From assembly GCF_003600685.1 (NCBI RefSeq), contig NZ_CP032084.1:4340001-4404000 (forward strand): a stretch of DNA of 64,000 nucleotides. Reading direction: 5' to 3'. Under the pieces are notes generated by a model. The model made no database searches. It was not told where the DNA came from and saw only the letters and a program-made list of their open reading frames with translations. Position numbers and translations under genes: made by a program. Shown in pieces: positions 26,146 to 34,321 of this stretch (position 1 is its first letter; every line of letters begins with the position of its first letter). This DNA is from Achromobacter sp. B7 (GTDB taxonomy: Bacteria; Pseudomonadota; Gammaproteobacteria; Burkholderiales; Burkholderiaceae_B).

Positions 26146-26601
26146 ATGCTTGCGCGCGATCTCATGACCCCCGCCCCCTTTTGCGTGACCGCCAGAACCC
26201 CTGTATCGCAGATCATGCATGCCCTGCTGGACCGCGAGATCAGCGCCGTGATGGTGCTGGGCGACGACGGCGCCTTGATGGGAATCGTCAGTGAGGGCGA
26301 CTTGGTCCGTCGCAAAGACAGCGGGCATCAAAAAAAGCTGGATCATTGGCTGGCGGCGCTGGCGGAAGGCGAGTCGCTGAATCTGGATTTCCTGCACAGC
26401 CTGCAACTCAGCGAGCAAACCGCCGCCAACGTGATGAGCAGCCCTGCCATCACGGTGCGGGAAACGGCCGGCGTGGCCGAGATTGCGGACGTGCTGCTCA
26501 CGCATGGGATCAAGCGCGTGCCCGTCACGCGCGAAGGAAAGTTGGTGGGCGTGGTCAGCCGGCGCGACATCCTGCGCGCGCTGCTGGCTCAGGAAACATG
26601 A
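26146..26601 (+). CDS. Two-CBS-domain protein
   Basis: This 151-residue protein consists of a tandem CBS pair: ARDLMTPAPFCVTARTPVSQIM with GIVSEGDLVRR closing the first, and NVMSSPAITVRETAGVAEIADVL with GVVSRRDILRALL closing the second. CBS pairs bind adenine nucleotides and sense energy charge; stand-alone ones are often induced under low oxygen. The ATG is preceded by CCGGAGA. The flavodoxin-like gene begins 28 bases after the stop and is probably in the same transcript. Confidence 0.92.
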   Translation: MLARDLMTPAPFCVTARTPVSQIMHALLDREISAVMVLGDDGALMGIVSEGDLVRRKDSGHQKKLDHWLAALAEGESLNLDFLHSLQLSEQTAANVMSSPAITVRETAGVAEIADVLLTHGIKRVPVTREGKLVGVVSRRDILRALLAQET

Positions 26602-26629
26602 TGCCGCTCGGGCGGCAAGGGGCCTGACC

Positions 26630-27154
26630 ATGGGACGCATCGGCATTTTCTTTTATTCACGCACCGGCACCGGACGCATGGTGGCCCAGCGCCTGGCATC
26701 GGTCAGCGGCTGGCCCGCTTACGAAATCCGCGATGTCTCGCCGCGCGTGGGGTTGCAGGGCGATCTGCGCTGCGTGCTCGACGTTCTGCTCAAGCGCAGC
26801 CCGCCGTTTCGTTACGACGGCCCCGCGCCGGACCAGTTTGAACACGTGGTGCTGATCGCGCCCGTGTGGATGCGGGCGCTGGCGGCGCCCATGCGCTCGT
26901 TCCTGACAACGCACGGCCGGTTGATCCGCGCGTACTCGGTGATCTGCGTCATGTCCGGATATGGCGGGTTCCGCGCGGTGGACGATATGGTCCGCGCCGC
27001 GGGAGCCAAGCCTCGCTCTGTGCTGCTGTTGAAGGAGTCCGAGGTGCTGGCCGAGGAATGCGATGCGTCCCTTTGCCGCTTTCGCGAGCAGACGCTGGCT
27101 GCCCCGGGCCCGGGCGGCTGGAACGACCCGCTGCTGCCCTCGATCGACGCCTGA
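26630..27154 (+). CDS. Flavodoxin-like protein
   Basis: The 174-residue protein begins GRIGIFFYSRTGTGRMVAQRLA, in which SRTGTGRM is the FMN phosphate-binding loop of the flavodoxin/NAD(P)H-dependent FMN reductase-like fold. It then has a HVVLIAPVWMRALAAPMRSFL strand-helix typical of flavodoxin-like proteins that sit next to CBS and Usp genes. The redox partner is unknown. The start is set by family N-terminus; the open frame upstream overlaps the CBS gene. Confidence 0.8.
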   Translation: MGRIGIFFYSRTGTGRMVAQRLASVSGWPAYEIRDVSPRVGLQGDLRCVLDVLLKRSPPFRYDGPAPDQFEHVVLIAPVWMRALAAPMRSFLTTHGRLIRAYSVICVMSGYGGFRAVDDMVRAAGAKPRSVLLLKESEVLAEECDASLCRFREQTLAAPGPGGWNDPLLPSIDA

Positions 27155-27329
27155 CGCCTGCCCCTGACGCTTCGGCCAGGCGGCGTCATCGTTCATACGT
27201 ACTAGTGCGCATTTCGCACTGCGCAGCGCGCATGGCGCGGTGTCGTGATGTCTATGGATTCGCGCAGTAATGTGTGCTGCAATGATTTGTCGCCGTTCAA
27301 GGCCAAGTCGGGGCTTCGCACATTTTGCA

Positions 27330-28418
27330 ATGACGCCATCGCCTATCGCCCCGCCGCTGCTGGACATCATCCAGTCCGCTACCGAGCCGATCATCACGAT
27401 CGACGAGCATCAACGCATCGTGATGTTCAACCCGGCGGCCGAACGCGTGTTTCTATGCCAGGCCCGACAGGCCATCGGCGCCAGCCTGGACATCCTGATA
27501 CCCGTGCGTTTTCGCGCGATTCACGCCAAGCACGTCAGCCGATTCAAGGATACGGGCGTGTCGGACCGGCAGATGGGCCTGGGCGCGCCGCTATGGGGTC
27601 TGCGTTCCAACGGCGAAGAATTCCCGATGGAAGCGTCCATCTCGCAAACCCGGACCGACGCCGGCGTATTCCTGTCCATCTTCCTGCGCGACATCACAGA
27701 ACGCCAACGCATCGACCAGGCCCTGCGCGCCTCGCGCGACGAGTTGACGCGGCTGTCCAACGCCTTGCTGCATGTGCGCGAACAGGAAAAGAAACACATC
27801 GCACGCGAGCTGCACGACGACCTGGGCCAGAGCCTCACGGCGCTGACCATGGAACTGGCCCAACTGGAAGCCGGGCTGGCGCCGGAGGACATAGGCGCCC
27901 GCGAGCGGGTGCGCGCCATGCGTCGGGTGATCAAGGCGACCTTCGCTTCGCTGCGGCGCATTGCCTCGGACCTGCGGCCCGTCATGCTGGATGACCTGGG
28001 CCTGGCCGCCGCGGTGGAATGGTTGGTCGCCAATTTTGTGTCGCGCTATGGCATCGACACCCATGCCGACATACGCATGGGGCCGGCCGAACCCTCCAAG
28101 CGTGTCGCCACGACGCTGTTTCGGGTGGTTCAGGAAGCGCTGACCAATATCGCCAAGCATGCCCAGGCCACGCAGGTGCGCGTCCAACTTTCTTGCGACC
28201 AAACGCACTGCAAGCTGACGGTGCAAGACAACGGCGTGGGCGCGACGCCGGAAAGCCTGACCAAGAAGCTGCCCCTGTCGCTGGGGCTGCAAGGCATACG
28301 CGAGCGCGTGCGGCTGCTTAACGGAGAAGTCACCATCAACACCCGGAAAAAAGGCGGATTCCGGCTGCACGCCGACGTGCCGGCGCAGCATCCCGAGTCC
28401 CCATGGGAGGAATCGTGA
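27330..28418 (+). CDS. PAS-domain histidine kinase (NarX/HisKA_3 type), soluble
   Basis: The 362-residue kinase has one PAS domain (about 10-125; ATEPIITIDEHQRIVMFNPAAERVF), a HisKA_3 dimerisation domain with phospho-acceptor His162 in RELHDDLGQSLTAL, and a HATPase domain with DNGVG and SLGLQGIRERV. No transmembrane helix is present, so it senses a cytoplasmic signal, plausibly redox or oxygen through the PAS domain. Its stop overlaps the response regulator start (GTGA). An ATG 20 codons upstream at 27270 is possible but adds residues without family similarity. Confidence 0.88.
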   Translation: MTPSPIAPPLLDIIQSATEPIITIDEHQRIVMFNPAAERVFLCQARQAIGASLDILIPVRFRAIHAKHVSRFKDTGVSDRQMGLGAPLWGLRSNGEEFPMEASISQTRTDAGVFLSIFLRDITERQRIDQALRASRDELTRLSNALLHVREQEKKHIARELHDDLGQSLTALTMELAQLEAGLAPEDIGARERVRAMRRVIKATFASLRRIASDLRPVMLDDLGLAAAVEWLVANFVSRYGIDTHADIRMGPAEPSKRVATTLFRVVQEALTNIAKHAQATQVRVQLSCDQTHCKLTVQDNGVGATPESLTKKLPLSLGLQGIRERVRLLNGEVTINTRKKGGFRLHADVPAQHPESPWEES

Positions 28419-29068
28419 TTACCGTCATGCTGGCAGACGATCACACCTTGCTGCGGGAAGGCCTTCGGCGCCTGCTGGAGCAGGCGGGCGACATCCTGGT
28501 TCAAGGCGAAGCGGCAAACGGCGTCGAAGCGATGCAGTTGCTGCGGCAACATCAGGGGGATCTGCTGGTGCTGGACATGTCGATGCCGGGCCGCGACGGC
28601 GTGGAACTGATCCGGCAAATCAAAAATGCGCATCCGACGCTGCCCATCCTTGTGCTGACCATGCATGGTGAACAGCAGTACGCCGTGCAGGCGATCAAGG
28701 CGGGGGCGGCGGGATACCTGACCAAGGACAGCGCCGCCGAAGAATTGGTGCAGGCGGTGCGAAAAGTGGCGGCGGGGGGGCGCTACCTGAGTCCCTTGCT
28801 GGCCGAGAGCATCGCATTCGAGCGGCACGGCCAGACCGGTGACCTGCCGCATTCGTTGTTGTCCGATCGCGAACTCTCCGTGTTCCGTTACCTGGCTTCC
28901 GGCCTGGACAACTCAGACATCGCGCGGCGCTTGTTCCTTAGCGTCAAGACCGTCAGCACCTACAAGAGCCGGATCCTGGTCAAGATGAGCCTGCGCAACC
29001 AGACCGACCTGGTGCGTTATGCCATCCGGCATCGCCTGATCGACGATCACGACCCGCCGGATGACTAA
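28415..29068 (+). CDS. NarL/LuxR-family response regulator
   Basis: The 217-residue regulator has a receiver domain with acidic Asp8/Asp9 (ADDH), phospho-acceptor Asp54 (VLDMSMPG), Thr82 and Lys104 (TKDS), and a C-terminal LuxR helix-turn-helix (LSDRELSVFRYLASGLDNSDIARRLFLSVKTVSTYKSRIL). It is the cognate partner of the upstream PAS kinase by overlap and family. I prefer the GTG overlapping the kinase stop, with GGAGGA just upstream; an ATG four codons earlier is also possible. The 16-bp palindrome just after the gene is a candidate target. Confidence 0.92.
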   Translation: MITVMLADDHTLLREGLRRLLEQAGDILVQGEAANGVEAMQLLRQHQGDLLVLDMSMPGRDGVELIRQIKNAHPTLPILVLTMHGEQQYAVQAIKAGAAGYLTKDSAAEELVQAVRKVAAGGRYLSPLLAESIAFERHGQTGDLPHSLLSDRELSVFRYLASGLDNSDIARRLFLSVKTVSTYKSRILVKMSLRNQTDLVRYAIRHRLIDDHDPPDD

Positions 29069-29077
29069 GTGCACCGT

Positions 29078-29093
29078 GTAGGAATATTCCTAC
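29078..29093. promoter_or_regulatory. Perfect 16-bp palindrome GTAGGAATATTCCTAC upstream of fnr
   Basis: The palindrome is perfect and lies 10 bases after the response-regulator stop and about 150 bases before the fnr start codon. NarL/FixJ-type regulators bind dyads of this size, so the adjacent response regulator may control fnr through it. Confidence 0.55.
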
Positions 29094-29203
29094 GCGCGTC
29101 AGGCTTCTTCGGCGTCAACTGATGAGCCGCGCTGATAGCCGGAGGCCGGCAAGACTTCCATACTACGGTCGAGCCTGCGGGTGTGAGCAGCGCTCTGATC
29201 CTC

Positions 29204-29226
29204 GGACGAGGAAAGTCCCGTCGTCC
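29204..29226 (+). other. Leader hairpin before fnr
   Basis: GGACGA (29204-29209) pairs with TCGTCC (29221-29226), with further GG/CC pairing inside. It lies 20 bases before the fnr ATG, so it would sit in the mRNA leader. Role unknown. Confidence 0.35.
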
Positions 29227-29246
29227 CAACCTAGCGAGATGCCGCC

Positions 29247-29981
29247 ATGGACGCTGCCCTTGTCAGTCCCAGCAACATCGCATGGCAGCCCGCCATGCCT
29301 TCCGCTTGCCAGACGTGCTCGGCCGAACGCTTCTGCCGTCCGGTGGGGCAAGCCGAACCGTCTTCCATGTTCCCCGTGAACCGTAGCCGCAAGGTGATTC
29401 ATCGCGGCGAATCCGTCTACCGGACCGGAGACGCGTTGCAGAATTTCTTCCTGCTGCGTTCGGGATCGGTCAAGATGCGGGTCACCAACTCCTCGGGGCT
29501 GGAGCAGATCACCGCGTTCCCGGTTGCCGGCGCCATGCTGGGGTTGGACGGCATCGAAACGGGTCACCATACCTGCGACGCCATCGCCCTGGAAGATTCA
29601 CTGGTTTGCGTGCTGCCGTTCGCCGATCTGATGCGCAACTGCCGCGACGACTTTGGCGCGGCCCAGCATTTCAACCGTTTGATCGCGCACGACACCAACC
29701 AGTACTGCCGGCTGCTGCTGACCCTGGGTTGCATGTCGGCGGAAGAACGGGTGGCGGGCTTCCTGATAGGCATTTCCGAACAAATGTCCGCCAGCGGTTA
29801 TTCGCCCATGGCCTTCACGCTGAAGATGACGCGCGAGGACATCGCCAACCATCTGGGCATGAAGGTCGAGACCGTCTGCCGGGTGTTTTCGCGGCTACAG
29901 GAGGCGGCATTGGTGCAGGTGCGCAAACGGCAACTGGAGATCCGTAACGTAGACGCGCTGCGCAAGATGAGTTGCGGTTAG
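29247..29981 (+). CDS. fnr: FNR-type oxygen-sensing transcriptional regulator
   Basis: This 244-residue Crp/Fnr protein has all four iron-sulfur cluster ligands expected of FNR: Cys21, Cys24 and Cys30 (CQTCSAERFC, spacing C-x2-C-x5-C as in E. coli) and Cys121 in SLVCVLPF. A cyclic-nucleotide-like beta-barrel, a dimerisation helix and a winged helix follow. It should be a [4Fe-4S] oxygen sensor active without oxygen. The recognition helix reads VETVCRVFSR: the Glu and Arg that read TTGAT are kept, but the usual Ser between them is Cys. Two FNR-like boxes upstream in this region fit autoregional control. Confidence 0.93.
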   Translation: MDAALVSPSNIAWQPAMPSACQTCSAERFCRPVGQAEPSSMFPVNRSRKVIHRGESVYRTGDALQNFFLLRSGSVKMRVTNSSGLEQITAFPVAGAMLGLDGIETGHHTCDAIALEDSLVCVLPFADLMRNCRDDFGAAQHFNRLIAHDTNQYCRLLLTLGCMSAEERVAGFLIGISEQMSASGYSPMAFTLKMTREDIANHLGMKVETVCRVFSRLQEAALVQVRKRQLEIRNVDALRKMSCG

Positions 29982-30034
29982 CGGCGCGGCGCCGGTGCGC
30001 CGTCCATCACGCCAGCTCACCGAAAGACGCAAAT

Positions 30035-30053
30035 GCATATTAGAATCAATAAC
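30035..30053. promoter_or_regulatory. Possible Fur box before the FecI-like sigma gene
   Basis: An AT-rich 19-base stretch containing AGAATCAATAAC agrees with the Fur consensus at about 12 of 19 positions. It sits 29 bases before the sigma factor start in otherwise GC-rich DNA, where Fur control of a FecI-type gene is expected. Confidence 0.4.
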
Positions 30054-30081
30054 TTTTCATTTGCCCAAGCGTTTCTCTCTC

Positions 30082-30582
30082 ATGTCCCACCCTCCCAAGG
30101 CCAGGAAAGACTGGCTCGCCCATTACGCGGAGATGATCGGCAAATGGCGCGGGCGGGGGCACGAGGATGGCGAGGACGCCATGCACGACACCGTGGTGGG
30201 CATGCTTGAAGGCGACGTCGCGGCGATTTATGATCCCCGCGCCTACCTGTCGCGCGGCACCTCGAACCGGCTGGTCAGCAAGCATCGGCATGTGAGCACG
30301 CTGGAAATCACGTCGCTGGACGAGATGGCGCGCAGCGACCACCCCGCCACGCCGCCCGCCGATGACGGCGTGCGGTTTCAGCAACTGGCCGACGAACTTA
30401 CCCGCGCACTGGAAGACCTGCCCCCTAAGTGCCGGCACGTCTATCTGCGATGCCGGCTGGAAGGCTGGACGCATACCGAGATCGCGCAAGAAATGGGCCT
30501 GTCGCGCAGCATGGTGGAAAAATACATGACGCGCTCGGTGCGTCACATCAACGAACGGCTGCAACACCATGCCCCACTCTGA
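30082..30582 (+). CDS. FecI-type ECF sigma factor
   Basis: The 166-residue sigma factor has region 2 (WLAHYAEMIGKWRGRGHEDGEDAMHDTVVGML, DPRAYLSRGTSNRLV) and region 4 (LPPKCRHVYLRCRLEGWTHTEIAQEMGLSRSMVEKY), short and typical of iron-starvation FecI proteins. It directs RNA polymerase to the promoter of the downstream TonB receptor. Its end overlaps the FecR gene by 14 bases. Start chosen at MSHPPKAR because upstream codons lie across the AT-rich promoter region. Confidence 0.9.
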   Translation: MSHPPKARKDWLAHYAEMIGKWRGRGHEDGEDAMHDTVVGMLEGDVAAIYDPRAYLSRGTSNRLVSKHRHVSTLEITSLDEMARSDHPATPPADDGVRFQQLADELTRALEDLPPKCRHVYLRCRLEGWTHTEIAQEMGLSRSMVEKYMTRSVRHINERLQHHAPL

Positions 30583-31645
30583 AACCGGCTACCCCGCACC
30601 CGGCCACGGTGGCGGCGACCCCAGGCACCCGCGCATGCCGCCGCGCAATGACGACGGCGGCAGCGATGGCAGCGACGCGCTGGACCATCCCGCCGACGCC
30701 GCCCACTGGTTTGCGCGCATGCAGTCCGGCGAAGTCACCGCCGCGGACCGGCAGGCCTTCACCGCCTGGCGCGATGCCAGCCCCGACAACGACCACGATT
30801 ACCGCCGCCTGAGCGCCCAATGGGACGCCGTGCTGTCGCTGCCGCATGCGCGCCTGCGCGGCTTGATGGACGCCTCGCTGACGGCGCCCCGCCCGCCCGC
30901 GATGTCGCGGCGGCGCTTTGGCCTGCGCGTGGCGGCGGCCTGTGCGGTGCCGCTGGTGGCCGGCTTGGTGGCGGCGCCGTTCGTCTTTGACGGCAACGAC
31001 ACGCTGGTCAATTACGCCACGCGCAAGAATGAGCGGCGCGAGGTCACCTTGCCGGACGGCTCGGTGCTGAGCCTGAACGGCGACACTCGCGTGGCGGCCC
31101 GTTTTGGCGCGGGGGAGCGGCGCGTGGAACTGGAACAGGGCGAAGCATTTTTCGATGTGCGGCACGATACGTCGCGCCCATTCGTGGTGGTCGGCGGGCT
31201 GGGGCAAGTCACCGTGACGGGCACCCGGTTCAATGTGCGGCGCGACAGCGACCGTTTGCAGGTCAGCGTGGAATCCGGCTCCGTGCGTTTGCAGACGGGG
31301 TCCTGGTGGCGCCGGCACGAACGCCGGCTGAGCGCCGGCCAGCAAGCCGTTGCCTACCCGGGCAGCACGTTAAGCGAGGTCGCCGCCGTCAATGTGCAGG
31401 ACCTGACGGCGTGGCAGCGCGGCAAGATCATATTCAACAACGTGCCGCTGGCCACCGTCATCAGCGAGATGAACCGCTACCTGCCCCGGCCCGCCAGCCT
31501 GGACGCCCCGGCGCTGGCGCAACACCGCGTGTCCGGCATCTTCAGCGTGGACGACCCGCTGGCGATGATCGATGCGCTGCCGGCCATTGCCCCCGTCACG
31601 CTGGACCGCCAACAGGACGGCGCGATACGCATCGTGGCGCGTTGA
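30569..31645 (+). CDS. FecR-type anti-sigma / signal-transducing membrane protein
   Basis: The 358-residue protein has a cytoplasmic N-terminal DUF4880-type helix (DAAHWFARMQSGEVTAADRQAFTAWRDA), a single transmembrane segment (RVAAACAVPLVAGLVAAPFVF, about 111-131), and a periplasmic FecR domain (RREVTLPDGSVLSLNGDTRVA, VTGTRFNVRRDSDRLQVSVESGSVRL) ending in an STN-like fold. It passes the signal from the receptor's N-terminal domain to the sigma factor. It lies between and is co-oriented with both partners. Confidence 0.92.
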   Translation: MPHSETGYPAPGHGGGDPRHPRMPPRNDDGGSDGSDALDHPADAAHWFARMQSGEVTAADRQAFTAWRDASPDNDHDYRRLSAQWDAVLSLPHARLRGLMDASLTAPRPPAMSRRRFGLRVAAACAVPLVAGLVAAPFVFDGNDTLVNYATRKNERREVTLPDGSVLSLNGDTRVAARFGAGERRVELEQGEAFFDVRHDTSRPFVVVGGLGQVTVTGTRFNVRRDSDRLQVSVESGSVRLQTGSWWRRHERRLSAGQQAVAYPGSTLSEVAAVNVQDLTAWQRGKIIFNNVPLATVISEMNRYLPRPASLDAPALAQHRVSGIFSVDDPLAMIDALPAIAPVTLDRQQDGAIRIVAR

Positions 31646-31722
31646 GGGGGGGCGCTGATCCACGGGTCAGCCGATCCGCTGGTCCCGGGCGCGCCGGCCC
31701 TTTTGTAACACACCGGTTACAC

Positions 31723-31741
31723 AATAATATCGATTCTTATT
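31723..31741. promoter_or_regulatory. AT-rich dyad before the TonB receptor, possible Fur or sigma-controlled promoter element
   Basis: AATAATATCGATTCTTATT is a Fur-like dyad (AATAAT / ATTCTTATT) about 90 bases before the receptor start, in the 184-base gap after fecR. Agreement with the Fur consensus is partial (11 of 19). Confidence 0.4.
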
Positions 31742-31829
31742 CCGGTTTTCGTGGGGCTCATGCGTCTAGATAGGAAGGGGCCGATCGCCCCAGGGCATCC
31801 CTGCCCGATTCCGTTGAAACCGGCGCGCC

Positions 31830-34289
31830 GTGCGGGTGCGCCTTCCACCCGAGCTACCGATCTTGAAACCCGTATCTGCCCGACCCGCTTTGCGAGTGCC
31901 CTCGCGCGTGCCCTCGCGCGTGGTTCTCAGCGCGCTTGCATTCTCGCTATCGCTTGCCTTCGGCATGGCACCCGCCGCGCACGCGCAGGAAGCCCCCGTC
32001 AGCGTCAACATTGCCGCGCAGCCGCTGGGCGACGCGCTGTTGCAACTGGGCTCGCAGACTTCCTTGCAGATCTTTTATTCGCAGGACATTCTTGCCGGCC
32101 AGCAGGCACGCGCCCTGTCGGGCAAGCTGTCGCCCGAAGACGCGCTGCGCCAGCTGTTGCAGGGCACCGGCATCGAGTACACGCGCAACGGCAACAACGT
32201 CACGCTGTCGCGCCCCGGCACGGCCGGCGGCACCGTGCAGCTTGAAGCGGTGACCGTCACCGCCGGCATTCTGGGCGAGCTGGCCCCGCCCTTTACCGGC
32301 GGGCAGCTTGCCACCGGCGGCAGCCTGGGCGTGCTGGGTTCGGAAGACGTGATGGACACGCCGTTCAGCACCGTGAACTACACGTCCGAACTGCTGTACG
32401 ACCAACAGGCCCGCACGCTGGCCGACGTGGTGGTCAACGACGCGTCGGTGCGCACGTTGACCTCAAGCGGCGGCTTTGGCGAAGACTTCCAGATCCGCGG
32501 CTTTGCCGTGGGCAGCGGCGACGTCAGCGTGAACGGCCTGTATGGCCTGGTGTCGTCCAGCCGCGTGCCGGTGCAGATCCTGGAACGCGTGGAAGTGCTC
32601 AAGGGCCCCGGCGCCTTCATGCGCGGCATTCCGCCCAACGGCAGCATCGGTGGCGCGATCAACGTGGTGACCAAGCGCGCCGAAGACGAACCGCTGGCGC
32701 GCGCCACGCTGGGCTACGCCAGCAAGGCCAACTTCACCGGCCAACTGGACCTGGCCCGCCGCTTTGGCGAAGACAACGCCTGGGGCCTGCGCTTTAACGG
32801 CGTCAAGCGCGGGGGTGAATCCACGTTGCGCGACGGCAAGCAAGGCCTGGACATGGGCGCGCTGGGCATCGACTATCGCGGCGCGCGGCTGCGCTGGTCA
32901 GCCGACGCCATCCACCAGGAAGACGTGATCGAGAATTTCCGCTCGCAGATCGGCTGGCAGGCCAACGTGACCGAGCTGCCCTCGCCGCCCGACGGCGACA
33001 TCAACTTCTACCCCGGCACGCGTCTGTCGCAGCGCGACAGCACGATCATGTCGCGCCTGGAATATGACTTCACCGACAACCTGACCGGCCACATCGCGGC
33101 GGGCTATCGCGACGGCAAGGTGCGGCAGATTTTCCCCGTCACCGTCAACATGGCGGGCGCGCGCCAGTCGGTGGACCAGGACGGCAACTTCAACGTCATG
33201 ACGACGTACTACGACTCGTACTCGAAAACGCGCAGCGGCGACGCCGGCCTGACCGCGCGCTTTGCCACGGGCCCGGTCAATCACCGCGTGACGCTGGGCG
33301 CGACCTACATGAAGCAGGAATTGGGCAACGCCTATTCCACCGGGTCGGCCATCGTGGCGTCCAACATCTACGACCCCACGCCCATTCCCGACGGCCCAGC
33401 CGTACGCCTGACGCCGCAAAAAGCGTCCGACACCACGCTGACCAGCTTTGCGCTGGCCGACACGCTGTCCTTTGCGCAGGACCGCATCCTGTTGACGGCC
33501 GGCATCCGCCACCAGGTCGTGGACGTAGACAGCTACAACACCGCCGGCGCGCGCACCAGCGGCTACCGGGCCAGCGCCAACTCGCCCATCGGCGGCATCG
33601 TTGTCAAGCCGCTGCAGAACGTGTCGGTCTACGCCAACTTCACCGAAGGCCTGACGCGCGGCACGATCGTGGGCGACACCTACGAAAACCGTGGCGCCGT
33701 GCTGGCGCCCTACAAGTCCAAGCAGTATGAAACCGGCGTAAAGGTGGACTGGGACGGCAACATCATCACCACCCTGTCGCTCTTTCAGATTGCGCGCCCG
33801 TCCGGCCAGGCCGACGACAGCAACGTCTACGGCTACTTCGGCGAACAGCGCAACCGTGGCCTGGAACTGACCGGCTACGGCGAACTGGTGCGCGGCCTGC
33901 GCCTGATGGCCAGCGCCGCCTTCATCGACAGCGAACTGACCAAGACGCCCGGCGGCGTCAGCCAGGGCAACCGCCCGGCCGGCGTGCCCGCCAGCACCTA
34001 CAACCTGGGGCTGGACTGGGACACGCCATGGGTGCAGGGCCTGAGCCTGAACGGCCGCGCCATCCGCACATCGTCGGTCTACTTGAACAACGCCAACACG
34101 CTGCGCCTGCCCGGCTACACGCGCTTTGACCTGGGCGCGCGCTACGCGACGCAGATCGCCGGCAAGGACGTCGTGTTCCGCGCCAACGTCGAAAACGTGG
34201 CCGACAAGAAGTACTGGCTGGCCTCGGGCTCTTTCGTGACGAACGCGGCGGGTCGCACGTATATGTTGTCGGCGTCGATCAACTACTGA
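31830..34289 (+). CDS. TonB-dependent ferric-siderophore receptor with STN signalling domain
   Basis: The 819-residue outer-membrane protein has a long leader ending AHAQ (about residue 53), a secretin/TonB short N-terminal domain (SVNIAAQPLGDALLQLGSQTSLQIFYS), a plug domain (QIRGFAVGSGDVSVNGLYGL, ERVEVLKGPGAFMRG, GGAINVVTKR) and a 22-strand type barrel ending in SINY. The STN domain marks it as a transducer that signals to the FecR/FecI pair encoded just upstream. The siderophore is not identifiable. Start is uncertain: GTG at 31830 or TTG at 31863; the leader contains two tandem 12-bp units. Confidence 0.93.
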   Translation: MRVRLPPELPILKPVSARPALRVPSRVPSRVVLSALAFSLSLAFGMAPAAHAQEAPVSVNIAAQPLGDALLQLGSQTSLQIFYSQDILAGQQARALSGKLSPEDALRQLLQGTGIEYTRNGNNVTLSRPGTAGGTVQLEAVTVTAGILGELAPPFTGGQLATGGSLGVLGSEDVMDTPFSTVNYTSELLYDQQARTLADVVVNDASVRTLTSSGGFGEDFQIRGFAVGSGDVSVNGLYGLVSSSRVPVQILERVEVLKGPGAFMRGIPPNGSIGGAINVVTKRAEDEPLARATLGYASKANFTGQLDLARRFGEDNAWGLRFNGVKRGGESTLRDGKQGLDMGALGIDYRGARLRWSADAIHQEDVIENFRSQIGWQANVTELPSPPDGDINFYPGTRLSQRDSTIMSRLEYDFTDNLTGHIAAGYRDGKVRQIFPVTVNMAGARQSVDQDGNFNVMTTYYDSYSKTRSGDAGLTARFATGPVNHRVTLGATYMKQELGNAYSTGSAIVASNIYDPTPIPDGPAVRLTPQKASDTTLTSFALADTLSFAQDRILLTAGIRHQVVDVDSYNTAGARTSGYRASANSPIGGIVVKPLQNVSVYANFTEGLTRGTIVGDTYENRGAVLAPYKSKQYETGVKVDWDGNIITTLSLFQIARPSGQADDSNVYGYFGEQRNRGLELTGYGELVRGLRLMASAAFIDSELTKTPGGVSQGNRPAGVPASTYNLGLDWDTPWVQGLSLNGRAIRTSSVYLNNANTLRLPGYTRFDLGARYATQIAGKDVVFRANVENVADKKYWLASGSFVTNAAGRTYMLSASINY
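31896..31919 (+). repeat. Two perfect 12-bp units in the receptor leader
   Basis: GTGCCCTCGCGC occurs twice in tandem, encoding VPSR-VPSR in the basic part of the signal peptide. Confidence 0.85.
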
Positions 34290-34321
34290 TGCGTTAAGGC
34301 AGACCGGGCGACGCGCGGCGA

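Noticed and set aside
27287..27300. TTGTCGCCGTTCAA as a third FNR box before the PAS kinase
   Set aside because: Only seven of ten defined positions match and the distance to the start differs from the two good sites.
28774..28780. Run of seven G in the response-regulator gene as a phase-variation tract
   Set aside because: It encodes the normal AAGGRYL receiver segment, is short, and is expected at this GC content.
29208..29218. GAGGAAAGTCC, the conserved region I motif of RNase P RNA
   Set aside because: The rest of the RNase P RNA (P4 partner ACAGAA region, expected length about 350 bases) is absent and the sequence runs directly into the fnr coding region; treated as chance plus a local hairpin.
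29987..30002. CGGCGC-CGGT-GCGCCG hairpin after fnr as a terminator
   Set aside because: Six-bp stem without a T-run in GC-rich DNA; not convincing.
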